Shown: positions 45,468 to 54,633, counted from the first letter of the stretch. The stretch is DNA of 64,000 nucleotides from Candidatus Nanoarchaeia archaeon (GCA_028279725.1 JANQNE010000009.1:1-64000), one strand, 5' to 3'. The notes: a model not told the origin generated them from the letters alone. A program made the numbers and translations.

Positions 45468-45488
45468 TTGTATACTAAAGATATACAA
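45468..45488. promoter_or_regulatory. Operator-like inverted repeat at small-gene start site
   Basis: TTGTATA and TATACAA are perfect inverted repeats with a 7-base spacer. They lie between the TATA box (45490-45497, minus) and the ATG at 45456, where a repressor would block initiation. A further CGTATAC half-site occurs near 45509-45515. Confidence 0.5.
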
Positions 45489-45489
45489 G

Positions 45490-45497
45490 TATATAAA
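45490..45497 (-). promoter_or_regulatory. TATA box of small gene
   Basis: TTTATATA on the minus strand, about 35 bases before ATG 45456. Confidence 0.5.
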
Positions 45498-45674
45498 TGT
45501 TACTATTTCGTATACTGGTGTACTTTTCTGTTCACAGCAATTTTAGCACTACAGAGTCTGAAACACCAAAAAACAGCAAAATTCCCAAAATATTGTAAAT
45601 AATTAATGTATATTTAATTACAATATAGAAATAAAAGAAAACTTCAAAAAATTCAACATCTAAAAAACCAGGAA

Positions 45675-47561
45675 TTAGCCAAAAAACTCTTCGATCTTCT
45701 TCTTATAATTCCGTTCTATTACAACACCTTCATCTCTTGAAAAGCTTTTGAAATAATTCGGCCAGATAAACCTCTCATCTAAGAAAACTACAACACCTCT
45801 GTCTGTCTCGCTTCTTATACACCTTCCAGCCGACTGCAAACACTTGTTCATCGCAGGAGTTATATACCCATAATCCCATCCTTTCTGAAACTTCTTATCA
45901 TAATAAGTTATCAACTCTTTAGTTTCTAGATCAGGTTTTGACAAAGGCAATCCGACAATAACAACTCCTTTAAGCAGATCACCTGGAAGATCAACACCTT
46001 CACCAAAACTTCCTGCAGCAACCCCTAACAGCACTGCCCCTGAATCTTTATAACCCTTGAAGTTCTCCAGTAATTCCATCTTATCTTCCTTGCTTAATCC
46101 GCTTCTTTCCAAAAAAGTTGTTTTCTTGCACATCGTAGAAAAATACCTATTAACAGTATCTCTTAAAAAATAACTTGGAAAAAACACAGCGCTGTTTCCT
46201 GGAATAGTATTGCATATCTCTGCAGTGATCTCTGCTATCCTTTTGAACTGATCTTCACTTCTCTTTGTAAACTTAGTTGTTGTTTCAGGAACAACTAACA
46301 TCAATCTATTATCTTTTGAAAATATACTTTTGTATTCTCTTAATATAGTATCCTCTGGCATTCCCAGAAGATCCTTATACATTTCTGTAGGCGTCAATGT
46401 TCCACTCATAACTATTGAACTATATAATTGTTCAAACAAAGGCTTTGTAACGATAGAAGGATCTAAACATCTGTAACTAAGAGTTAACATCTCTCCTTTT
46501 TTAGTCTCAGTAAAACTGAATATCCTTGCATAACCCTCATCCTCTCCCTGCCACTCTTCTAAAAAATTAGCTATCGCTCCGATGCTGCTCTGCTTCTGCT
46601 TCTCCCTTATCTCATCTCCTATAAATTCCATATCAGATATCAGTTCCTCATAATCTCTAACATTATTTACTTTATCAAAAAAATCTTTTTTATCTGCAAG
46701 CATCTCGTTTCCTTCCTGAAGGTTCCTCCTATAGTCATTTAGTATATTCCCCAATTCCTCTAACACAAAAAGGATATCATCCTTCTCATACTTCTTCGCT
46801 TCGCTTATAGCTCTCTTTATCACAAAATTACTTATCCTCTGAGTCATAAGATCTCTGACCCTTATCCCAAGGTTATGCCCTTCATCGACAATAACTATGC
46901 TTTTCTCCATTATCTTCTGCGTCTTATTAAAGAACAAATCTCTTATCTTTGGTTCAAATATATAATAATAATCTGCAACCACAACCTTTGCTTTATTCGC
47001 AATAAGTGTGCTTATCTCATACGGGCAAAGCTTATGCTCCTCACACATCTCTATAACTTCTTCATTATGATGAGGTCCTGACTTCTGCAGTTTTTCAACA
47101 ACAAACTTTGCTTTAGTGCTAACTTTATTCGACTTTGTCTTAACATTAGAATAAAACTCGCACTTTCCCTCTTCCTTTTGCTTTCTGCAATACTCAGCAA
47201 ACTCATTAGAATACAACGTCTGCACACCGGGAACCAGACACATCCATTTCTTTCCTATTATATCCGCAACATCAAAGTTTATATTATGCTTTTCCTTTAT
47301 CTCTTTCAATGTATCGATAACTATCTTATGCTGCGTATGCCTGGAAGTCAAAAAAAATACAGTCATATCATTCTTTATAGCATAACTAAGAGCAACAGGC
47401 AAAGTAGCAGCAGTCTTCCCTAACCCAGTTGGTGCATGCATCACTATATTCTTCCCGTTATTGATCACCCTGTCTACTTCTATGATCATCGCATCCTGGG
47501 TCTTCCTTGCTCCAGAATGAGGAAACAGCAGCTCCTTCAATCTATCTTCTTCTAGCATCAT
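45675..47561 (-). CDS. XPD/Rad3-family (DinG-like) DNA helicase
   Basis: 628 residues, the usual archaeal XPD length. Walker A MHAPTGLGKTA (residues 42-51), a cysteine cluster for the 4Fe-4S domain (KWMCLVPG, YCRKQKEEGKCEF, MCEEHKLCPYE), box II VDEGHNL, SGTLTPTEMYKDLLG, motif V GVAAGSFGEGVDLPGDLLKG and motif VI QSAGRCIRSETDRG. A 5'-3' DNA helicase for repair. Box II has DEGH instead of DEAH, which is tolerated in the family. Confidence 0.94.
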   Translation of the reverse strand: MMLEEDRLKELLFPHSGARKTQDAMIIEVDRVINNGKNIVMHAPTGLGKTAATLPVALSYAIKNDMTVFFLTSRHTQHKIVIDTLKEIKEKHNINFDVADIIGKKWMCLVPGVQTLYSNEFAEYCRKQKEEGKCEFYSNVKTKSNKVSTKAKFVVEKLQKSGPHHNEEVIEMCEEHKLCPYEISTLIANKAKVVVADYYYIFEPKIRDLFFNKTQKIMEKSIVIVDEGHNLGIRVRDLMTQRISNFVIKRAISEAKKYEKDDILFVLEELGNILNDYRRNLQEGNEMLADKKDFFDKVNNVRDYEELISDMEFIGDEIREKQKQSSIGAIANFLEEWQGEDEGYARIFSFTETKKGEMLTLSYRCLDPSIVTKPLFEQLYSSIVMSGTLTPTEMYKDLLGMPEDTILREYKSIFSKDNRLMLVVPETTTKFTKRSEDQFKRIAEITAEICNTIPGNSAVFFPSYFLRDTVNRYFSTMCKKTTFLERSGLSKEDKMELLENFKGYKDSGAVLLGVAAGSFGEGVDLPGDLLKGVVIVGLPLSKPDLETKELITYYDKKFQKGWDYGYITPAMNKCLQSAGRCIRSETDRGVVVFLDERFIWPNYFKSFSRDEGVVIERNYKKKIEEFFG

Positions 47562-47631
47562 ATTTCACTTAATGCTGTCATTAATAAATCTATGGATTAA
47601 ATTTAAATACTACCAAGCAAAGATCATCTTT

Positions 47632-47913
47632 ATGAAAAGAGGTGGCATAGTTCTTAGAGCATCTGTAGTGTTTGGGGCATTCATAATAATCCTTGATGTG
47701 CTTTTCATAATCATGCACAAGGTCTTCAGCACCTTGATGGGAGAGGGCAGTTTTTTATCAATACTGTTCTTCTTCCTTTCATTGTCACTGCTCTGGCCTT
47801 ATCTAATAGCTTTGGCAACAAAAGATGTAATCCTGATACTCTTCGGTATATTCCTTCAGATATTCTACTTCATGTCATTGGGTTATTTTTTCTCAAAGAT
47901 AGAAAGAAAGTAG
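47632..47913 (+). CDS. Small three-pass membrane protein
   Basis: 93 residues from ATG 47632, favoured because a TATA-like ATTTAAATAC lies about 28 bases upstream (leaderless); a longer start at 47572 would run back over the promoter. Three hydrophobic segments, opening KRGGIVLRASVVFGAF. No family recognised. Confidence 0.65.
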   Translation: MKRGGIVLRASVVFGAFIIILDVLFIIMHKVFSTLMGEGSFLSILFFFLSLSLLWPYLIALATKDVILILFGIFLQIFYFMSLGYFFSKIERK

Positions 47914-48384
47914 CTAATCTTCTTCTTTATCCTTCTTATACATCTTTTTCTGGAGCTCTTCATAGCTCTTCTTTTCAGAATCAGAAGCCTTTTTCTTCAG
48001 CTCTTCTAATAGCTTATCTCTAAAACCGCCAGGAGCATCTATGTCTTGCTGATATCCTCTTTTTTTCAGGTTTATCTGGTCAACTTCAAGATATCCTTTT
48101 GCAAGATCTCTTTCGTGTTCGCTCAGCCCAACTTTTTCTTCAAATTTTTGTTCCTTTTCCTCTGTCTCATCTTCTGATTCATATAATTTTGATTCACTTT
48201 CCCCTTCTTTCTCTGTTTCGTATTCTTTCTTTTCTTTCTCTTTTGTCACATACTCTATCTCTTCTTCAGGTATGCTTGTTGGCTCCTCAACTTTTTCTAT
48301 CTCTTCTTCTTTTTCTTCTATAGCTTCTTCTATCTCTTCTTCAAGATCTCCTTCTTCTACAGGTTCTTCTTTTTTTCTTTTCAT
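47914..48384 (-). CDS. Acidic Glu/Lys-rich protein
   Basis: 156 residues, of which the first 100 are almost only Glu, Lys and Ser (predicted disordered or a single charged helix). The C-terminal 55 residues (GLSEHERDLAKGYLEVDQINLKKRGY...) look folded. No known family. Its stop touches the convergent membrane-protein gene. The low-complexity code gives open frames on the opposite strand. Confidence 0.6.
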   Translation of the reverse strand: MKRKKEEPVEEGDLEEEIEEAIEEKEEEIEKVEEPTSIPEEEIEYVTKEKEKKEYETEKEGESESKLYESEDETEEKEQKFEEKVGLSEHERDLAKGYLEVDQINLKKRGYQQDIDAPGGFRDKLLEELKKKASDSEKKSYEELQKKMYKKDKEED

Positions 48385-48463
48385 TTTACCAGATAAGCTT
48401 ATTTTTATCAGAAAAGAATTTAAATCTTTCTGCGTTTTTGTTTTCTCGACGACAAGATTATAG

Positions 48464-48509
48464 AAACATTTAAATACTAGAACATATATATTACAAAGTA
48501 TAAATGTTT
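48464..48509. promoter_or_regulatory. Divergent promoter with long inverted repeat
   Basis: AAACATTTAAATACT (48464-48478) is repeated in inverted form as AGTATAAATGTTT (48497-48509); each arm contains a TATA box. Likely the site of the winged-HTH product encoded directly downstream. Confidence 0.4.
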
Positions 48510-48553
48510 AAATATGTATTTTAATCACTAATTAACACTTGAGGGGGTAAAAT

Positions 48554-48826
48554 ATGGAAAATTTAAAAGAGATTTTCAGTGTTTTTTTCAGGGAAAAGCC
48601 TGCTATGATGCTGGTTAACCTAAAAAATTCAAAAGGAGCTATATATGCATCCTCATTAGCAAAGCAGGTTGACTGCACTTATTCTCATGTTGTAAAGATT
48701 CTGCAGGAGATGCAGGAATCAGGACTCGTTAACTTTGACAAACAGGGAAGATTGAAACTTCTGACACTAACAAAGAAAGGAAATGATGTCGCAGAACATA
48801 TAGAGTCTATAAAAAATTCTTTATGA
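48554..48826 (+). CDS. MarR/PadR-like winged-helix regulator
   Basis: 90 residues. Winged HTH with a recognition region AKQVDCTYSHVVKILQEMQESGLVN and wing FDKQGRLKLLTLTKKG, near the minimal length for a wHTH dimer. Strong ribosome site GAGGGGGT. The stop overlaps the next gene's ATG by four bases, so it is co-translated. It sits right behind an inverted-repeat promoter and probably regulates itself and its neighbour. Confidence 0.82.
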   Translation: MENLKEIFSVFFREKPAMMLVNLKNSKGAIYASSLAKQVDCTYSHVVKILQEMQESGLVNFDKQGRLKLLTLTKKGNDVAEHIESIKNSL

Positions 48827-49419
48827 TATTGCTTTATAATAAAAATTATTCTAAAAAAGACGATCTGATAGGATTATTCAGGAAGATTAAGAGAAAATTT
48901 AATCCTAAAAAAGTCCTTTATCCTGGATCTTACATACATATAACTCCTTCCTTTATTTTTCCGGATGTTACTTATGTTGATTCCCTAAAAAAGATAGATA
49001 AGTTTTTTGAAAGTGAAGATGTTAAGAAACTTATAAAGAAAAATAAAGAATACAGAAAAAAAGAAAGGTTCAAGTTCTACAATCAAGATTATTCTAGAAA
49101 GCTTCCGGAAAGATTAGGATCATTCGATCTCGTAATATCCTTATTTGGAGGATTTATAGGTCAGGCAGTAAAGAGATATCTGAAGAAAGGCGGTATCTTA
49201 GTCTGTAATGATTCTCATGGTGATGCCTCTATGGCCAACCTGGATAAGGATTATAAGCTGATCGCTGTATACAGTTCTGATGATATCTCAGAAAAAAACA
49301 TTAACGAATACTTTATGCCTAAAAAAGATATCAGGATTACAAAAAAACTCTTAAAAAAGACGATGAAAGGTATAAAGTATACCAGATCACCTTTTGTTTA
49401 TATCTTCAGAAAAAAATAG
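48823..49419 (+). CDS. Methyltransferase-like protein (possible)
   Basis: 198 residues. VLYPGSYIHITPSFIFPDVTYVD and FDLVISLFGGFIGQAVKRYLKKGGILVCND look like motifs I, IV and post-IV of a Rossmann-type SAM methyltransferase, but motif I lacks the usual GxGxG, so binding is uncertain. Basic, lysine-rich linker. Translationally coupled to the wHTH gene, a regulator-enzyme pair. Confidence 0.55.
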   Translation: MILLYNKNYSKKDDLIGLFRKIKRKFNPKKVLYPGSYIHITPSFIFPDVTYVDSLKKIDKFFESEDVKKLIKKNKEYRKKERFKFYNQDYSRKLPERLGSFDLVISLFGGFIGQAVKRYLKKGGILVCNDSHGDASMANLDKDYKLIAVYSSDDISEKNINEYFMPKKDIRITKKLLKKTMKGIKYTRSPFVYIFRKK

Positions 49420-49421
49420 GA

Positions 49422-49676
49422 TCATTCTTCCAACTCACAACTATCTCTTTTGTAATAAGTACATTTAGCAGCACAGCTTCCAGGATAAGCACATCCATCT
49501 AGAGTGCATGCATCTTCATCATCACAGTTATCATTAGAATAGCATTCTACAACACATGTCTCTGCAGTAACATCCCCTGTTATCTGCCCCCTTAGTCCGC
49601 TTATCACAAATGCAGCTACTAAGATAAATACCAAGAAATATATCACAGCCATCGTTGGTTTATGTCTGTCATCCAT
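49422..49676 (-). CDS. Small anchored cysteine-rich extracellular protein
   Basis: 84 residues: an N-terminal signal anchor (AVIYFLVFILVAAFVISGL), then about 45 residues with ten cysteines in the order CVVECYSNDNCDDEDACTLDGC...CAAKC, resembling EGF/knottin-like units also seen in the repeat protein at 36655-39051. Probably disulphide-rich and outside the cell. No partner is known. Confidence 0.7.
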   Translation of the reverse strand: MDDRHKPTMAVIYFLVFILVAAFVISGLRGQITGDVTAETCVVECYSNDNCDDEDACTLDGCAYPGSCAAKCTYYKRDSCELEE

Positions 49677-49712
49677 AATAAGAAAAATAAAAAAAGAAGT
49701 ATATAAAACTTT

Positions 49713-50168
49713 TTATCCTACAAGAAGCTTTATCTTCTCAGGATCAAACTTCCATCCTTCTTCAAGCTTTCCGTTCTGCTTGTAATAAAGGACTAACCTT
49801 TTGATCTTGCTCTCTGTAAGCTGAAGTCCTCTCTTTGCAGTCATGTCCTTATGGTTAGCTTCAAGATGTTTCTTGATCAGTATTGATCTCTTGATAAGAT
49901 TCATAAGATCCTCTGGGATATCTTTGGCCAGTTTTTTCTCTTCTAAAAACTTAAGCAGACTTTTTCCGATAACTGCTTTTACATCAGGTATTCCGTAAGC
50001 ATCTCTAAGATGCAGTCCTATCTGGCTTTGGCTCTGCTCTTCCTTAGCCATCTTTGTGATCAGCATCTCTATCTCTTTCTTTGTATACCTGGCCCATGCA
50101 GGCTTTGTCTTCTTTACAGGTTTTGTACTTCCTGCCTTGCCTTTTGCTCTTGAATGCATTCTTGCCAT
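49713..50168 (-). CDS. rps15: Ribosomal protein uS15
   Basis: 151 residues, the archaeal/eukaryal length (bacterial S15 is about 89). N-terminal extension MARMHSRAKGKAGSTKP, then S15 core QSQIGLHLRDAYGIPDVKAV and LKKHLEANHKDMTAKRGLQLTESKIKRLVLYYK-like helices. Binds 16S rRNA in the small subunit. It has no ribosomal neighbours here. Confidence 0.97.
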   Translation of the reverse strand: MARMHSRAKGKAGSTKPVKKTKPAWARYTKKEIEMLITKMAKEEQSQSQIGLHLRDAYGIPDVKAVIGKSLLKFLEEKKLAKDIPEDLMNLIKRSILIKKHLEANHKDMTAKRGLQLTESKIKRLVLYYKQNGKLEEGWKFDPEKIKLLVG

Positions 50169-50298
50169 TTATTTCAACTCCATTTTAAGGAAATATAGAA
50201 CATCTACATCTCCAGTATAACCAAGCTTCCACCGGGTTATCTCTCAATTTTATACTTAGAATCAAGAAGTCGTATTTAAAGCTTGTTGTTTTCTGGTA

Positions 50299-50360
50299 GC
50301 ATTCCGAACGCAGTGAGGGATTCCACAATTTTGGCCAAACTTTTTTAAAAAGCTTATTTA
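50299..50360. repeat. Dispersed 62-bp repeat, copy 2
   Basis: Matches 32252-32313 (core GCATTCCGAACGCAGTGAGGGAT). The hairpin half is less perfect (AAACTTTTTTAAAAAGCTT). It lies between the divergent uS15 and Nudix genes, so it is not a plain terminator here. Confidence 0.5.
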
Positions 50361-50445
50361 CTCTAAATATGGTAGGTTGTTTAGTAAACTTTATAAATAA
50401 TAATACCTAAAAAGGTTAAAAAGAGTTCTATTTGGAGAGATAAAT

Positions 50446-50862
50446 ATGGGTTTAGTTAAAATAGTCGGAGCATTTGTAGAGAATGATAAAAATGAAATTT
50501 TATTAGTTCAGGAAGCCAAACATAATTTAGAAAGAGTTTGGAAAATTCCTACTGGTCATTTAAAATCAAATGAAAATACTTATTCTGGAATCATTAGAGA
50601 AGTCAAAGAAGAAACAGGCTATGATATACAAGTTATAGAGCAAATTGATCATTATTCTCATCCAGGATTTTCTGGTGACATATTAGAACGATTCGACTTT
50701 TATACAAAACTTATGGGCGGTAATCCTAAACCAAAAGAAGGAGAAATTTTAGAAATGAAATGGGTTGATTTTGATTTTTTATTTGATTTTGCTAGAGAAC
50801 TTCCAGAAAATCACGTCTATCATAAACAAATTTTAAATTTCTTAGATTATCGGACTAAATAA
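50446..50862 (+). CDS. Nudix hydrolase
   Basis: 138 residues. The Nudix box is complete: G37, then REVKEETGYD at 51-60 with the catalytic REUxEExGU. The substrate is a nucleoside diphosphate derivative, not further defined. The DNA is more AT-rich and uses ATT for Ile and TTT/AAA more than its neighbours, which suggests recent arrival. It lies beside the dispersed repeat at 50299-50360. Confidence 0.92.
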   Translation: MGLVKIVGAFVENDKNEILLVQEAKHNLERVWKIPTGHLKSNENTYSGIIREVKEETGYDIQVIEQIDHYSHPGFSGDILERFDFYTKLMGGNPKPKEGEILEMKWVDFDFLFDFARELPENHVYHKQILNFLDYRTK

Positions 50863-51001
50863 TATATTTCTAAATAAACTGAGGATTTTTTGATCCTCAA
50901 ATAACAAATCATATAACCATCTAGGTCTTAGTAAAACAAAAGATAAAGAAGCAGATTAAATGCTTTTACATGGCATTAAAATCTTTCAAAAAACTTGAAG
51001 G

Positions 51002-52327
51002 TCATCCTTTTTTATAAGGGATATTAAATGTAAACTGAGTATAATTGTCACCTTCAACATTAACTTTTCCGCCCAAAAGCCTTACACTATTCTTTATTAT
51101 TGAAGTTCCCAGCCCAGATCCTTTAGTCTTTGATTTCTTTGCTTCAGTTGTCCTGAAAAAAGGCTTGAATATATGCTCTCTTTCATCCTCTGGAATGCTA
51201 ACACCTGTATTCCTTACATAGAAATTATCTCCATCTAATCCGATCTCCACACTGTTCCCTTCAGGAGTATACTTTACTGCGTTCTCTATAAGATTTGTAT
51301 ACAATCTTCTTATTAAACTCTCATTTGCTTCAACTATTATATTCCCAGGTACGTTATTTTCCACTTTCAGTTCTTTTTTTGATGCCTGAGGCTCTAGACT
51401 TCCCACGATCTCATCTACAATATAAGAAACATCAACTGCTTTCCTTCCTTTTTCATAAGAGCTCGCTGATTCAAGCTCGAAGAAATCCATTATATCACTT
51501 ACAATACTAGTTGCATAATCAGCATTTCTTGCTATCCTCTTTACCGAATCTTCCTGCTGCTGTATACAACCATATATCTGTTCCATAGCAGCTTCCTGAT
51601 CTACAACATTTTTCTCAAGAGCTGACTTTTGCTCTTCATTCAATCCTTGAGCTACACTTAATATTCCTTTCATAGAATCAACAGATTGCTGCAAAGAACT
51701 GTAAGCTTTTCTCATGTCTTCACCAGTCATATCTAAAAGTATCTCTGTAAATCCTTTAACGACATTCATTGGACTTCTGATATCATGCGAGAATGTAGGC
51801 AAAGATCTTTTCAACTCATCATTCATCTTGATAACCTTTCTGTGCTGTAATCCGCCATACACAGCACCTGCCATCCTTTCTGCATAAGCATGAAGTATAT
51901 GGAAAAAATTATGATTGGGTATAGGCTTATTATCTTTTATAACAAGTTCTCCCCTATACTTTCCCTCCGCAACTAAAGGTATTGTAACTTGTTTATTATC
52001 AGTTCCAGGAACATAAGAAGGTTTCATAACTTGTTCTGAAAATTCATGAGTTAATTCAAATTCCTTAGGAGTATAGAATCCGTCTTTATTATATCCTCTA
52101 ATAGGATCAAGCACATCTTTGCTGCTCTTATGCCTAAAAACTTCAGCTGATTCAAAACCAAAACCATCAACTATCCCCCTTAGAGACATCTCTATAGCTT
52201 CATAAACATCCATGGTGTGTGATATCTGGATGCTTACTTTATTTGACAATAGAGATTTATTTAGAAGCGTCCTTAATTCATCTATACCCATCTTATCGAT
52301 TCCATTGATTAAGCTATCTAGTGGCAT
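51002..52327 (-). CDS. Soluble sensor histidine kinase
   Basis: 441 residues without membrane segments. N-terminal GAF-like region (about 30-165), H box FSHDIRSPMN with His181, an unusually long helical insert with Gln/Glu-rich heptads before the ATPase, N box NLIENAVKYTPEGN and G box KGSGLGTSIIKNSV. Autophosphorylates on His in response to an unknown cytoplasmic signal. No response regulator is adjacent, so it is an orphan. Two-component genes in this lineage are usually of bacterial origin. Confidence 0.92.
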   Translation of the reverse strand: MPLDSLINGIDKMGIDELRTLLNKSLLSNKVSIQISHTMDVYEAIEMSLRGIVDGFGFESAEVFRHKSSKDVLDPIRGYNKDGFYTPKEFELTHEFSEQVMKPSYVPGTDNKQVTIPLVAEGKYRGELVIKDNKPIPNHNFFHILHAYAERMAGAVYGGLQHRKVIKMNDELKRSLPTFSHDIRSPMNVVKGFTEILLDMTGEDMRKAYSSLQQSVDSMKGILSVAQGLNEEQKSALEKNVVDQEAAMEQIYGCIQQQEDSVKRIARNADYATSIVSDIMDFFELESASSYEKGRKAVDVSYIVDEIVGSLEPQASKKELKVENNVPGNIIVEANESLIRRLYTNLIENAVKYTPEGNSVEIGLDGDNFYVRNTGVSIPEDEREHIFKPFFRTTEAKKSKTKGSGLGTSIIKNSVRLLGGKVNVEGDNYTQFTFNIPYKKG

Positions 52328-52506
52328 TTTTCACCTGTATAAATTTTAGATTGAGACTTTTTACTGTCTACAGATTAGTTAGTCGGCAAGCATTTATAAA
52401 TCTTTTGTTTTTACACTACTACATAGTAACAAAAGTATATATAAATTTTTCTTTTACTATATAATCAATCCTTAAATTTATAAACACACAGAAAACCTTA
52501 TACTTC

Positions 52507-53466
52507 ATGAAAAAGATCGGCAAAGTAAACATAGAAAACCCATTAGTACTTGCACCCATGGCAGCAATAAACTGTCCTGCATTCAGATTATTATGCAAGC
52601 AGCATGGTGCAGCTCTGATCTATTCTCCAATGATACACTGCAATAGCTTAGTCAACTTATACAATTCTGATAAAGAAAAATGCCTAAACACGCTGATAGA
52701 TTTTGAAGAAACAGAAAAACCATTCACAGCACAGATCGTTGGCTCAGATCCAAAATACCTGGGAGAAGCTGCAAATATATTATCTGAATATGCAGACATA
52801 TTAGACATAAACTTCGGTTGTCCTGATGGAGATATCTTAGCGACAAAAGCAGGAGCATTTTTTGTAAAGCATCCTGAACAGATGGATAAAGTTCTTAACA
52901 CAGTATTGGATAACACAAACCTGCCTGTAACTGCAAAAATCAGGACAGGCTGGGATGAAAAATCAATAAACGCTTTGGAAGTTTCAAAAAAATTAGAAGA
53001 TTTTGGATTATCAGCGATAGCTATCCACGGAAGGACAAGAAAACAAGGCTATTCTGGAAAAGCAAACTGGGATATAATAAAAGAAGTAAAAGAAAAAGTA
53101 AACATTCCAGTCATAGGAAATGGAGACATATTCAAACCAGGCTCAGCAAAAGCCATGATAGATCAGACCAACTGCGATTTTGTCATGATCGGAAGAGCAG
53201 CTATCGGAAATCCTTTTATCTTCTCAAGAACTAAATACTTATTGAAACACGGAAACAACTGTCCAGAACCAACAAAAGAAGATGTAATAAAATCTTTCTT
53301 TGATTTTGTAGAATTATTTAACAAACAAAAAAGACACAAATTCACAGAACTGAGAGATCATGCGATGTGGTTTGTAAAAGGACTTGAAAAAGCAAAATCT
53401 CTAAAAAACAATATAATCAAACAGAAAGATGAAGAATCCTTATTGAAATTTATGAGATCTATTTAA
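52507..53466 (+). CDS. dus: tRNA-dihydrouridine synthase
   Basis: 319 residues. FMN-TIM barrel with LVLAPMAAINCPAFR at the start, catalytic Cys105 in NFGCPDGDILATKAGAF, AIHGRTRKQGYSGKANW and VIGNGDIF, and MIGRAAIGNP near the end. Reduces uridines in the D loop of tRNA. Leaderless: a TTTATAAA box (about 52478-52485) lies 25 bases before ATG. It overlaps the convergent wHTH gene by 8 bases. Confidence 0.95.
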   Translation: MKKIGKVNIENPLVLAPMAAINCPAFRLLCKQHGAALIYSPMIHCNSLVNLYNSDKEKCLNTLIDFEETEKPFTAQIVGSDPKYLGEAANILSEYADILDINFGCPDGDILATKAGAFFVKHPEQMDKVLNTVLDNTNLPVTAKIRTGWDEKSINALEVSKKLEDFGLSAIAIHGRTRKQGYSGKANWDIIKEVKEKVNIPVIGNGDIFKPGSAKAMIDQTNCDFVMIGRAAIGNPFIFSRTKYLLKHGNNCPEPTKEDVIKSFFDFVELFNKQKRHKFTELRDHAMWFVKGLEKAKSLKNNIIKQKDEESLLKFMRSI

Positions 53467-53827
53467 ACCTCGTCTGCAATTTCTTTGTCTTACTTATTAT
53501 CTTCTTTGGAATCATCTCTTTTGCAATATCCAAAAAAGGCTTTATCTCTTCCTTAACTTCTTTATAGAATTTCTTTCCTTTCGCAGTTATCTTTATGTCC
53601 TGGTTGTCATACTCGATAAACTTCTTCTTCTCTAAGAACTCCAGATTTCTGTACAAAGCTCTTTCTCCTTTCTGTATAAGCTTTATCTTCTTTACAAAAT
53701 TTATAAAGACATATTTTGGAAGAACAACAGCCATTCCCTTAGGAACATTCTTTACAGCTATCTCATTATATTTTCCCAAAGCATACATCACGATCTTATG
53801 CTTGATATTGATCTTAGCTCTCGGCAT
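53459..53827 (-). CDS. Winged-helix protein
   Basis: 122 residues. FVKKIKLIQKGERALYRNLEFLEKKKFIEYDNQDIKITAKGKKFYKEV is the helix-turn-helix plus wing of an archaeal wHTH; the N-terminal 45 residues are basic. It ends in a strongly basic KKIISKTKKLQTRFK tail. Possibly DNA- or RNA-binding; the target is unknown. Convergent with dus. Confidence 0.65.
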   Translation of the reverse strand: MPRAKINIKHKIVMYALGKYNEIAVKNVPKGMAVVLPKYVFINFVKKIKLIQKGERALYRNLEFLEKKKFIEYDNQDIKITAKGKKFYKEVKEEIKPFLDIAKEMIPKKIISKTKKLQTRFK

Positions 53828-53860
53828 ATTAACCTCTTTTATGCTATCTATAGATTGTAT

Positions 53861-54538
53861 TTATTTAAATCTATCTACAACATCAACCAATTCTTCAATC
53901 CTTTTTATAGAATAGTCAGACTTTGTCTTTTTGCCTTTTCCTGTAAAACCATATTCAGCAAAGCATGTGTTTATCCCAAGCTGCTTCGCTCCCTTCATAT
54001 CTCTTGAAGGCATATCACCCACCATTATACATTGTTCAGGATCAAGTTTTAATGCATTCAGTGCAGCCTTGAACGGAAGCTTAGATGGCTTTGTCCTTCC
54101 TGTATCTTCTAAAGCAACTACAACATCAAAGAAATCATCTATCCTCATCGCTGATAACCTTAGCCATGCTTTAAGTTTTGGAGCATCAGTTACTATAGCC
54201 AGCTTCAATCTTTTCTCTTTTAACTTTATCAAAGTAGTTTTTGTTCCTGGAAATGGTGTGAGCACTGCACTCCTTGCAGTCCTGTAAGCATTTATCGCAT
54301 AAGCTAATTTTCTGTGGTCAACAGTTCCTGTAACCTTCTTCAGAAAATGCTGGAATATCAAAGGATCCTCCATCGATCTCTCATCATATATCTTATAGAT
54401 CTCTTCCATAGCTTTTTTCTTTGGCAGCTTTAGCCCAGCATCGATCATAGCATCAACTGCCTGTTCGCAAGAGACCCGTTTAAATCTCATAAAATCTATA
54501 AGGGTATTGTCAAGATCAAAGATAACAGCTTTTATCAT
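53861..54538 (-). CDS. HAD-superfamily hydrolase
   Basis: 225 residues. Motif I AVIFDLDNTLIDF, motif II LAIVTDAPK, Lys near TKPSKLPFKAAL and motif IV MVGDMPSRDMKGAKQLGI. A large C1 cap lies between motifs I and II, as in subclass I phosphatases such as 2-haloacid dehalogenase-like and PGP types. Substrate unknown. A second HAD enzyme is at 27350. Confidence 0.9.
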   Translation of the reverse strand: MIKAVIFDLDNTLIDFMRFKRVSCEQAVDAMIDAGLKLPKKKAMEEIYKIYDERSMEDPLIFQHFLKKVTGTVDHRKLAYAINAYRTARSAVLTPFPGTKTTLIKLKEKRLKLAIVTDAPKLKAWLRLSAMRIDDFFDVVVALEDTGRTKPSKLPFKAALNALKLDPEQCIMVGDMPSRDMKGAKQLGINTCFAEYGFTGKGKKTKSDYSIKRIEELVDVVDRFK

Positions 54539-54633
54539 ATTTCAGCTAAAACAAAGCATTTATTTAAATCTTTGTTTATTTATTTACAATATAGAAATAA
54601 ACTAACAAAATCACTTCTTTTAAGTAGCAACAT

